Assembly (NCBI GenBank): GCA_021292165.1
Contig: CM037878.1
Location: 290,642,971-290,706,970, forward strand
DNA: 64,000 nt
Origin: Shinisaurus crocodilurus
Lineage: Eukaryota; Chordata; Lepidosauria; Squamata; Shinisauridae
Reading direction: 5' to 3'
Made by a program: the position numbers and the translations under genes. Every line of letters starts with the position of its first letter. Positions within the stretch are counted from its first letter, which is position 1. Positions 34,801-46,800 of this stretch are shown in pieces. Under the pieces are notes generated by a model, which had not been told where the DNA came from, searched no databases, and was given only the letters and a program-made list of their open reading frames with translations.

Positions 34801-37800
34801 TTCCTGCTCGGTGTGGAAAGCTAAGCTGGGTCAGGCCTGGTGATGACTTGGATGGGAGACCCCTCCTCTAGTTTCCTGCATGGAGCAGGGGGTTGGGCTC
34901 GAGGGCCTTGCAGGCCCCTTCCCACTCTGTGATCTAGGAAAGCTGTGCCGTTGCTCTCCCGTTGGCCTTTCAAGCCCTGTGTCCCCCTCGTCATGGGCTA
35001 TTGTAGGGTTTCCAGTGTGGGGTTGTAGATTCACTCCCCCGTTATGTACCACTGAGCTTTTCTCTCTTTCTCTCGTGTTCTGCTCTTCTCTATTCTGCCC
35101 CCCCCCCCACTCATCATCATTATTACCTAAAGGTTCAGTGAATTACAGTATAACGTTCAAAATCCCAGGTATCATTCAAGAATACACTAACAATATTGTA
35201 ACCAACCTTTAAATTGAAAATTTGCGGGAAAGCAGATCCAGATCCCCCCTCCTACCTCTTCATGCCCAGCCACTCCCCTCGTCCCTTATATGTTACCCGG
35301 GAACGTTTCTCAGCCGCCGCCTCTTCCTCCTCTCTTCCAGCTTCATGGCGGAATCCGACCAGGAGAAGGCGGAGTGGGTGGAGGCCATGCAGCAGTCCGT
35401 CGCGGAGGCGCTCTCCAACTTCGAGGTGGCCAAGCGGATCTGGGCGGTGGAGGCAAACTGCTTCTGCGCCGACTGTGGCTCCCCCAAACCCGACTGGGGC
35501 TCCATTAATCTCTGCGTGGTGATCTGCAAGCGCTGTGCAGGTACGGGCGTGCCATGCTGGCGGAAGCAGCCGTGGCGGGGGCGGGGGGGGGCGGCGACTT
35601 GTTCTGGAGTGGGCGGCAATTCCAGTTTGCACCGCCTGAGGGCTGGTGCCAGGAGAAGCGTGCGCCTGCACCCCACGCAAGGTGCGCCGCTCTGGCATTC
35701 CACATCAGTTGATCCAGTAGAGCTGCCTGATGGGGCGGGAATGACAGCAAAGCCCCGTGTGTGCGAGATGGGAGATTAACAAATCTTGTTCCCGTGTGTA
35801 GACGCCCATAAATCCGCACACAGAAGTTCAGAGCTTTCTCTCCCTCTCTGCGCAGCGTGCAGCGTTTCGGTTGCAAACAGCCAGCCAGCTCCTGTAATCT
35901 GACTCCAGCTGCCAGCTCCCCCGGTTTGTAGATTCCATGTAGTAAGGAAATAACTCTGTAACTCCACAGGTCTATTCTACCTGTTTATTTACTTTAGCAA
36001 ATAATATTCTACAGAGTATACATTCCTAGTTACAGTCCATGTGCAGAGTACAATGCATAGCAAGCATTTATTCCAGTGGAGCAAGGTTGGCTTTACTCCA
36101 CCTCAGCAAAGACGTTACATGGTTGCATAAGTCCAGCAAGCAAAAGTCAGAAGAAAAGAGTGAAGAGAGAGCACAGTTCTGCTTCTCTCTAAAATGGTTC
36201 CAGACAGAAAAACAAGTTTAGTACGTCACCAGAAAGCATAAACCATGTGACAGGCTCATACTGTTTCCCATACACTCTAGTAACCCCTGCGAGAGCACGA
36301 GATTCTAGAAAGACACAACAAACTTGTTTACCACCATTCTGTTCCTTCCATGTTGTCAACAATGTGCTCCAGCTTGTGAATGTGATACATATCACAACAC
36401 TGCCCCATCTTGCTTCCATATTTGGAACCATTCGGGGCCAAAGCAAGTATTACTTTAAACACGCAACGATGCTTCCCCCCCTTTTTACTTTAGAGTAGGT
36501 GCAGGGCCCCCTGTCCAGATCTTAAAAGCCCCCCTACACCTCATGCTAGTGTCCCGATCTAGAGTAAAAATGAAATAAGGGGGAAAAAGACACAGCTGCT
36601 AGATATGGATTTAAAGTAATCTTTTTGGCCCTAACATGGGTTACAGTTGTCATTTCTCACTGGCAGTGGTGGGCGAGCGAGCGAAGTTCAAGGTCGTTAG
36701 GATCCTCCGGACATCATCACGCCGCTCATCTCGTGCCCGATTCCCGTTCGCATTTGCGATTGTTGCTCGCTCTGCATGAATGGGAAAATAGCGCAAATCG
36801 AGCAGCGATCCAACGCAAATCTCCCGAATTTGCGCAACTTTCCTCCATAGAGAAAACCTTGACTGATTCAGTCGACCGAGGAAATTTGTGCAGATTGAAC
36901 TGGGAGTCGGGAATTGAGATGAACGTGAGCAAGTGTTCATTTCATTTCTGTACTGCCCAGCAGCCTCTGGGCGGTTTACAAAGATTAAAACCTTAAAAAA
37001 TACATTATAAAAACCATATACATACAAACAGACAACACAGAGAGAGACACACATATATCTAAAGCCAATTTTAAACAATCAACAACAAAAAAATCAAGAC
37101 CTGATCATACGCTGCCGAATTCCTGAAAGAAGAAGATCTGAACTTGGCGCCGAAAGGATAACCATGTTGGTGCCAGGTGGGCCTCATCAGGGAGATCATT
37201 CCATAACAATTGGGGGGCCACCACCAAGAAGGCCCTCTCCCTTGTTGCCATGTTCCGAGTCTCCTTTGGAGGATGCACCTGGAGGAGAGCCTTAGATGAT
37301 GGACGTAATGTACAGGTAGGTTCATGCCGGCAGAGGCGCTCCATTAGGTACTGCGTTCCTGAGCCCTTTAAGGCTTTATAGCTCAAAACCAGGCTCGGAA
37401 ACATACGGGCTTGATTTGGGCTCGGAAGCATATTGGCAGCCAGTGCAAGTGGGCCAGAACTGGTGTAATATGCTCGGACCTTCTGGTCTCTGCAATAAGC
37501 CTGTCTGCCGCATTTTGCACAAGCTGCAGCTTCCGAACAGTCTTCAAAGGCAGCCCCACGTAGAGTGCATTGCAGTAGTCTAGTTTAGAGATCACCAGAG
37601 TGTAGATTACTGAGACCAGGCTATCCCTGTCCAGATAGGGGCATAGCTGGGCCACCAGCCGGAGCTGGTAGAAGGCACTCCATGCCACCGAGGCCACTTG
37701 AGCCTCAAGTGAGAAAGATGGCTCCAGGAGGACCCCCCAAGCCACGAACCTGCTCCTTCAAGGGGAGTGCAACCCCATCCCAGAACAGCCTGAGCACCCC

Positions 37801-40800
37801 CTGTCTGATCAGAAGAAGCACCCACTAACAGCATCTCGGTCTTGTCTGGACTGAGTTTCAGTTTATTAGCTCTCATCCAGTCCATTGTCATAGCCAGGAA
37901 CTGATTTAGCACGTCTGCAGCCTCACCTGATAAAGATGAAAAGGAGAAATAGAGCTGCGTGTCGCCAGCATACTGATGACAGCGAACTCCAAAACTTCAG
38001 ATAACCCCACCCGGGTTTTATGTAGATGTTAAATAGCACGGAGGACAAAACCAACCCCTGTGGAACCCCATACTGGGGAATCCACGGGGCTGAGCAATAT
38101 TCCCCAAGCACCACCTTCTGGAGCGGACCATTCAAGTGGGAGCAAAACTGCCACAATGCAGTGCCCCCCACTCCCAGCTCAGACAGCCGCCCCAGAAGGA
38201 TATCATGGTCGATGGTATCGAAAGCTACCAAGAAATCAACAGTGTCACACTCACCCTGTCGCTCTCCCGACATAGGTCATCGTACAGGGCGACCAAGGCT
38301 GTTTCCGTGCTGAACCCTGACCTAACTGGATCCAGATAATCAGTCTCATCCAGGAGTGTCTGGAGCTGGTTGGCAACCACCCACTCAAGGACCTTGCCCT
38401 GGAAAGGAACATTTGCCACCGGCCTAAGATTCAACAGTTTGCAAATATTTTCGGCAGGCATGTTCTTGTGCTTGCACTTACGTCAGGGCTTCGAACGGTG
38501 TATGCTCGCCAGGGATGTTGAAGAGTCCTTGGTCTCGAGTCACGAGTCGAGTCACGAGTCTTTGGACCCGAGTCTCGAGTCCGAGTCCGAGTCCTTGGTC
38601 CAAAATGGTGACTCACGAGTCCCGGGTCCCGAGTCACTCCCAAAGCTGACTCCACGAGTCCCTATTAAAATCAGTGGGGTTTCCCCCCAACAAAATAAGG
38701 CTACTTCAGATGTGTGGCTTAAATAAATTCTAGGCACAAGTGTGCCTTTTTATTTCAAAACTCTGCAACTGATTTTGACAAGAACAGACCAGGCAGACAA
38801 ACCCAAAATAACCAGGCAGGCAGAGGAGGCAGGGAACCCCAAAGCAGGCAGGCAGAGGCCTTTGTCTTGGACAATTCAACTGCTGAACAGGTCAAGAAGA
38901 GACCAGGCAGGCAGAGGAGGCTGGGAACCCCAGACAGGCAGGCAGAGGCAGCCAAACCCAAAATGTCTGACCCTAACCCAAACCCCCCACAACAACACAT
39001 CAATCAAAATAAATCTCAACACATCGTTGGGGCTGCGCTCCTGGTAGCTGTCCATAGTGGCTGAGCAGCGGCGCGCCTCGCTTCCATGCGCTCTTCACCG
39101 GTGATCGCGCTCCTTCTGGCACAGCCAGAAGACTCGTCAACAGCCCAGGGATGTTGACGAGTCCTTGGTCTCGAGTCCCGAGTCGAGTCTCGAGTCCCAT
39201 TAAAAATATTGGGACTCGAGTCCGAGTCGAGTCAGAGGGGGGACTCAGTCCGACTCACGAGTCGAGTCCTCGAGTCTGAGTCCCCATCCCTGATGCTCGC
39301 ATGCTTTGCGAGCAAAAAACTAAATTCTCAGACACCCGTGTAATCCTTCCTCAGGCCTCTGCACGGTGCCATTGTGATGTGGCGTGTTTTTTCGTTTGAT
39401 CCCCAACACAGGAGAACACCGTGGGCTGGGACCCAGTGTCACCAAAGTACGGAGCCTCAAGATGGACAAAAAAGTCTGGACAGAGGAGCTGATAGAGGTA
39501 CCCGTGGGGAACTCGGGTGCTGGGCAGATAGGAGGTGGGGGGGGGAGGCATTCTGAGTGGCAACGTGGATGGACTTGATCCGGTGCCAGGCGACCATTGT
39601 TTGCAGTGAGGCTTCTTAATCTTGCTGTTCTCCGCTTCCCCTGTTCCTCATCAGAAGTTATTTCTGAAAGATGCAGGAGGTAGCGGTGAAGCTGGCAGGG
39701 ATGTTGAAGAGTCCTTGGTCTCGAGTCACGAGTCGAGTCACGAGTCTTTGGACCCGAGTCTCGAGTCCGAGTCCTTGGTCCAAAATGGTGACTCACGAGT
39801 CCCAAGTCACGAGTCACTCCCAAAGCTGACTCCATGAGTCCCTATTAAAATCAATGGGGGGTTTTCCCCCCAACAAAATAAGGCTACTTCAGATGTGTGG
39901 CTTAAATAAATTCTAGGCTCAAGTGTGCCTTTTAATTTCAAAACTCTGCAACTGATTTTGACAAGAACAGACCAGGCGGACAAACCCAAAATAACCAGAC
40001 AGGCAAAGGAGGCAGGGAACCCCAAAGCAGGCAGGCAGACACAGCCAAACCCAAAATGTCTGAAAGGTTGCATTTTAGGAAAATGATTAAAAAAAATAAA
40101 ATCTTCGCTGGCGATCGCACTTCTCTCCACTCTTTCTGGCACAGCCCAGGGATGTTGAAGAGTCCTTTGTCTCGAGTCCCGAGTCGAGTCTTGAGTCCCA
40201 TTAAAAATGTTGGGACTCGAGTCCGAGTCGAGTCAGAGGGGGGACTCAGTCCGACTCACGAGTCGAGTCCTCGAGTCCGAGTCCCCATCCCTGGAAGCTG
40301 GTGAGACAGATGGGAGGGGTGGCTGGCCGCCAGCGATGCCAGAGTTGCACAGGGAAGCTGCCGTTTAAAGAAAGAAGAGGAAGGGAAGTAAAAAGTCTCC
40401 TTGCATGTGGGCAGCTCTCTGCAGGCTCGCTTGCTAGAGCGGGACCCTGAAAGGGGCGGTGAGTGTCAGTGGCGTTGATAACTGGAGAACAAAAGAAGAG
40501 GACTTCAGAAAGTGCAGTTGAATGTTTGCTGTGGGAATGTGCCGCCACATTTTGAAATGAGAATTTTTTTCCCTCTCTCTAAAATGTTATTTCTTGTTTT
40601 AAGCCTTCTGACTTGGAATTGATTGCTCCACTTGCTGGCTTTGTACGGGGCAATTTGTTCTTCTGTGGCCGTTGTCCCTGCTTGTGAAAGCTTCCTCCAC
40701 CTGGCCCAGTGCCAGTTTCACCACTTTAAAAGAAAACAACAAAAAAAAACAGGGCTGCTTTAAATTGTGGTGAGGCTTAAATGCGGCCACTTGAGGGCAC

Positions 40801-43800
40801 CATCTTCACAGGAAAGCTGCTCTGTACTAGGGATTTGGCAGGGAATTCACCATCAGAGTAGGACAGATTGCCTGTGAGCTCCCCTTACCATACGCTGGAG
40901 TCCTGAATAAAACTCCACCCTTTTGCCACACTAATTGTAAGTGCCGACAGCTTGATAGAACAAGCGAAGGATCAGTTGTGGGTTGGCCTGTGGCTCACGC
41001 TGGCTCAGCTTGTCTGAGTGTGGAAAGCTAAGCAGGGTCAGGCCTGGTCATTACTTGGATAGGAGATCCCTCCTCTAGTCTCCTGCCTTGAGCAGGGGGT
41101 TGGACTCAATGGCCTTGCAGGCCCCTTCCAACTCTATGATCTATGAATCTATGGTCAACATGTCCCAACAGCTGCATGGATGCTGGCTGAAATGGTCTGT
41201 GGTGGCTGGTCTGTGTTGCTTGCATAACTTCTGCCCTTGCTCACCAGCTTCCAAGGCCCCGAAGAGACTGCCCTTGCCTGCCCCACCCCCCACCCCAATA
41301 TATCTCCAATTACATTGTAACTTTGTAAAGATTCTAATTGTGGGTGCTTGGGATATAAATAGAATGAATATTTATTTATTTATTTATTTATTACAGTTAT
41401 ACCCCGCCTTTTTTCCTGCAAGGAACTCAAGGCGGCTTACATAATCTTCCTCCTCCTCCTCTCCATTTGATCCTCACAACAGCCCTGTGAGGTAGGTTAG
41501 GCTGAGAGGCAGTGACTGACCCAAAGTCACCCAGTGAGTTTCATGGCTGAGCGGGGACTAGAACCCAGATCTCCCGAGTACCAGTCCAACACTCTAACTG
41601 CTACACCACACTGGCTCTATAATATCTATAATAGATATTATAGCAAATATAACAGATAGAGAACAGCTCACTGTGTAGATCTCCATCTGATCATGGTGTT
41701 CAATGCGGGAGAACAGATGGTGTGGAAACCCTCCCTGCGAGGCATGACATGTGCTGGCAAGTTCCTCCACGCCTTGTGCCTGCGGAGTGGAGTAGCTGCC
41801 GGCACAAAAACAGCTTCAGGCTGTATGTGGGTGTGATGTGCTGGCCAGCCCACAGGTGGGTGCTCAAGATGGCTTGCTGTAGATCAGGGATCTCCAACCT
41901 TGGGTCCCCAGATGTTGCTGGACTACAGCTCCCAGAATCCCTTGCTATTAGCCATGCTGGCTGGGTATGCTGGGAGCTGTAGGCCAGCAACATCTGGGGA
42001 CCCAAGGTTGGAGAGCCCTGCTGTAGATTCATAGATTTCATAGATGTCATAGAGTTGGAAGGGGCCTACAAGGCCATCGAGTCCAACCCCCTGCTCAATG
42101 CAGGAAACTAGAGGAGGGGTCTCCCATCCAAGTAATAACCAGGCCTGACCCTACTTAGCTTTCCAGGCTCAGACAAGCTGAGCCAGCGTGAGTCACGGGC
42201 CTGACTCATCTCTTCTCAACACTTATTCAGGGGAGTGAAAAGGTAGACTCCTTTCCCCCCGCAACACACACACATCCTTTCATTATGTGTTTATGGGTGA
42301 AGTGTGGAATTGTAGCCACATTACTGATTCCGAGTACTGAAGCTGGGTGGTAGTTATCCTGGATTTCTGTATTTTATATTTGTTCTGTTTTGCATGTTTC
42401 TATAGCGCCTTCAGCTCCTAAATCTGTTGCTGTTGTTATTATTTCTAGTAGTAGCAGGCATGCTGCTTTAGAGCAGGGGTGGGCAACATGCAGCCCCTCT
42501 GCGGCCCCTCAGTGTGGCTCCCCCCCCCCAATTCAGGGTGGACCCAAAGAAAATGTAAAAATAATAATTTTTGGCCAACAAAATGGCATTTGGAGCTGCT
42601 ATGAAGCACCAAAAGGGTCAAAATGAGCTTGTTTGCAATGTGATTTTATTTTATCTATTATTTATTTATCCACCCCCCATGGTTTTTGCACCCGCGGAGG
42701 GGGGGAGAGAGGTGATGTGGCCCGCGGTGGTGAAAATCACCCCCAGACCTCCCTAGGTTGCCCACCCTTGCTTTAGAGCAGTGTTCTCCAACCTTGGGTC
42801 CCCAGATGTTTTCGTCCTACAACTCCCAGCATGCCCCAGCCAGTGTAGCTGGAAGTTGTGGGCCAAAAACATCTGGGGACCCAAGGTTGGAGAACACTGC
42901 TTTAGAGTGTTCAGAGCAGTTTATCCATAAAGCAAGGTGAGATCTGAATTCGGGAACTTCCGCAGCCCAGCCCCTTGGCCTTATGCTGCACGAGTGGTGC
43001 AGTGTGCTTTATCTTGTCTCTGTGGCCCAGTTTGCGTTGTGTGTCATCCAGCTGGTGCAGTTAGAAGCTGCCACTTGTGTGAAGCCCAGACGAGCTGTTT
43101 AGGCATCTCGCCGCTGGGGCTTGTCCTTTCCGCGGCAGCTCTGAGGCGGAACCACGTGGGCAATTCAGTGCCTCCCACCGTCTCTGCAAGGATCCACCCA
43201 GGCAGCTCATTCCAGGAACCCGACGGACGCTTTGCCTTTGCTGTCTAGTCCGCTTTAAGAACTTCTGCCACGGAGATAACTCGAAAGTTCACAGGCTGGG
43301 CGAGACGCACGGCATGCTGGGGAACGTTCTGGCTTCAGGGGTGGCCAAAGCTGCAGGCCTCAAAGCCAAAGCTGGCCGGCAGCCTCCGAAACCGCCACAC
43401 CCACCTCTGCTTCTCATCATCCGGTTGCTTTCTCCAGAGCTTTTCTGCCTGCCTTTATTTTTCACTGGTTTATTTTTCCACTGCTGAAGGCAGCACTTCC
43501 TTCCTTCCTTCTTTCCTTCTTCCTTCCTTCCTTCCTTCTTGGGGATTGCATAGGATTGCACCCTAAGCGGCCTCTGCCTCCGTTCTCCCATCTGCAATAT
43601 GTGATATAATCATAGAATCATAGAATCATAGAAAAGTAGAGTTGGAAGGGGCCTACCAGGCCATCGAGTCCAACCCCCTGCTCAATGCAGGAATCCAGGT
43701 CAAAGCATCCCTGACAGGTGTCTGTCCAGCTGCACCTTGAATGCCTCCAGACTGGGAGAGCCCACCACCTGCCTAGGTAGTTGATTCCATTGTCTTATTG

Positions 43801-46800
43801 CTCTGACAGTCAGGAAATTTTTCCTGATGTTTAGGTGGAATCTAGGTTCCTGTAACTTGAGCCCATTATTCCGTGTCCTGCAAACTGGGATGAACGAGAA
43901 GAGATCCTGGCCCTCCTCTGTGTGACATCCCTTCAAATACTGGAAGAGTGCGATCATATCTCCCCTCAGTCTCCTCTTCTGAAGGCTAAACATGCCCAGC
44001 TCTTTCAGTCTCTCCTCATAGGGCCTTGTTTCCAGTCCCTTTATCATCCTTGTTGCCCTCCTCTGAACCCTCTCCAGTTTGTCTATGTCCTTCTTAAAGT
44101 GAGGTGCCCAGAACTGGACGCAGTACTCAAGATGAGGCCTAACCAGTGCCGAGTAAAGGGGAATTATCACTTCCCGCGATTTGGAAGCTATACTTCTATT
44201 AATACAGCCCAAAATTGCATTTGCCTTCTTTGCAGCCACATCGCATTGCTGGCTCATATTCAGTTTGTGATCTACCACAATTCCAAGATCCTTCTCACTT
44301 GTGGTATTGTTGAGCCAAGTGTCCCCCATTCTGTAACTCTGCATTTGGTTTCCTCTCCCTAGGTGCAGCACTTGGCATTTATCCCTATTAATACTGGCCT
44401 TATAGGGTTGATGTAAGGATTACAGCGAGATAATGCGTGCGAAGCGCTTTGTACACTTGGGAGCCCATTACGAATGTTAAGTGCTAACATTACAGTCTCA
44501 GGATGAATTTCTGAAAGCGTGAAGGTGAACTTGTCACAGGGAAATGTCACCACCAGGCGAGAATCCCCACGTCATACTGGAGAAGCAACAAGGCGCTTGC
44601 CATGCTTCATTTGGGCCTCGGGTCCTGCAAACACTGGGGCTGGTTGCTATCCAGAGGAGGAGGGCTTCCATCCGGATCGATTCTCCCCTTTGCCACGGTC
44701 AATGCACTCATCAGTGACCTAGAAAAAATAGGTCACAGAGGGAGGGGTCTCCGGTCTGAACCGTAGACGATCTTGCCAGCGGGGCTGGGTGGTGTGGCGG
44801 CGAGCTAGTGGCAAGCTGCAGGTCGTGGCGGGCGCCCGCTCCCTCTCCTGTAGAGACGCCAGTGTGGGGTGGGGGCAGGGTGACACTGTTCTCGTCCTCT
44901 CAGACTGTTGGCGTGGAGCAAAAAATAAGAGAGCCCTACACGAACTCCTCTGTTAAAATTCAGGTTAGCTCCACTGCAAAGGCCTAAATTAAAGATGGGC
45001 ACTCGGTTTGCATCATTTATAGTTCCCAGGACCGCCTGGGCGCAAAGGATGTCAACTAAGCATAGAGTACACACACGGTGGAACTGCCGGTATTCTGTTC
45101 CTGATTGGAAAGGGTTTATAGAAACGTCCTAAAATGCACCTGCGAATCACAGACTAGAAGAGACCCGGTGTCTGTCTGGTCCAACTCCCAATGACACCCA
45201 CCCCCATTGACTACTGCGGGGGTGGGCAGGTCGGGAACTACTGGTAGATCTCTGGGTGATTTGCAGTATCACGGAATCATAGAAGAGTAGAGTTGGAAGG
45301 GGCCTATAAGGCCATTGAGTCCAACCCCCTGCTCAATGCGGGAGAACAGATGTGGGCAGCCCATCCAAGCACTTACCCGGCTGGCCGGCTCATGCCTGCT
45401 TAGCTTCAGCATGTGGCCGGCATTATGTGCTCTCAACGCCACCTGCAGGTCGTGTAGATTGGCAAGAATTCCTGACTCCCAGTTGCTTTAACAATAGCAA
45501 CAACAAAATTGCTCCCTAACCCCAGCCCTAAATTATACTGCTGGAATGCAGAAAACTTGGGGTAACTCAGAGTGGATTTTTGTGAGCTCCGTTCAGTTTT
45601 GGTACTCAAAACAAAAATTCTTGCACTCAAAATTCTTTAATTTTAAGTGTATTAATTTTGCACCTGCATTTGGTTGGTGGATCTCAGCGATCTGCCTCTA
45701 TCTATCTATCTATGGTAGATTGCACAAGCCGAAAGACTTGCCCACCCGTGAACTCCAGCGTGATCTGAGGTTCGGTCGTGGTGCCCGGCCACGAGCTTTT
45801 GAATGTGTCTTAATTTGCTCCCTCTCATCCCTTTCTGACATTCTTAAGGAATATCCGGCCGGATATTTAATACTAATTCTGCTCCCAAGTGCTATGTGGT
45901 TTAAGGAGTGTTGAACTGAGGTGAACTGGCAAAGACTACGTGCTTTGACCCTACGTCAGGGGTGCAGATGAACCGTCGCGAAAATTAAAATTCTTCCCTT
46001 GTGCCGAAAGAGGTTCTGCACATCTGCTCTACAGAGTTGATGTAGCCTTGGAGCCTTCCCCAACCTGGCGCCCTCCTGAGGCATTGGGACTACAACTCCC
46101 ATCATCACATGCTGGACATGGATGGTGGGAGTTGTAGTCCACTGCCTCTGGAGGGCGCTGCATTGGGGAAGGCTGATGTAGTCTATGTACATAGACTACA
46201 TCAGAATGTAGTCTATGTACAACAGAATGAAATTTAATAGGGATAAATGCCAAGTGCTGCACCTAGGGAGAGGAAACCAAATGCAGAGTTACAGAATGGG
46301 GGACACTTGGCTCAACAATACTACAAGTGAGAAGGATCTTGGAATTGTGGTAGATCACAAACTGAATATGAGCCAGCAATGCGATGTGGCTGCAAAGAAG
46401 GCAAATGCAATTTTGGGCTGTATTAATAGAAATATAGCTTCCAAATCGCGGGAAGTGATAATTCCCCTTTACTCGGCACTGGTTAGGCCTCATCTTGAGT
46501 ACTGCGTCCAGTTCTGGGCACCTCACTTTAAGAAGGACATAGACAAACTGGAGAGGGTTCAGAGGAGGGCAACAAGGATGATAAAGGGACTGGAAACAAG
46601 GCCCTATGAGGAGAGACTGAAAGAACTGGGCATGTTTAGCCTTCAGAAGAGGAGACTGAGGGGAGATATGATCGTACTCTTCCAGTATTTGAAGGGATGT
46701 CACACAGAGGAGGGCAAAGATCTCTTCTCGTTCATCCCAGTTTGCAGGACACGGAATAATGGGCTCAAGTTACAGGAACCTAGATTCCACCTAAACATCA

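Noticed and set aside
38510..39292. CRISPR-like array of short repeats
   Set aside because: The units are irregular, without spacers of fixed length, and lie within a bounded transposon in a vertebrate intron.
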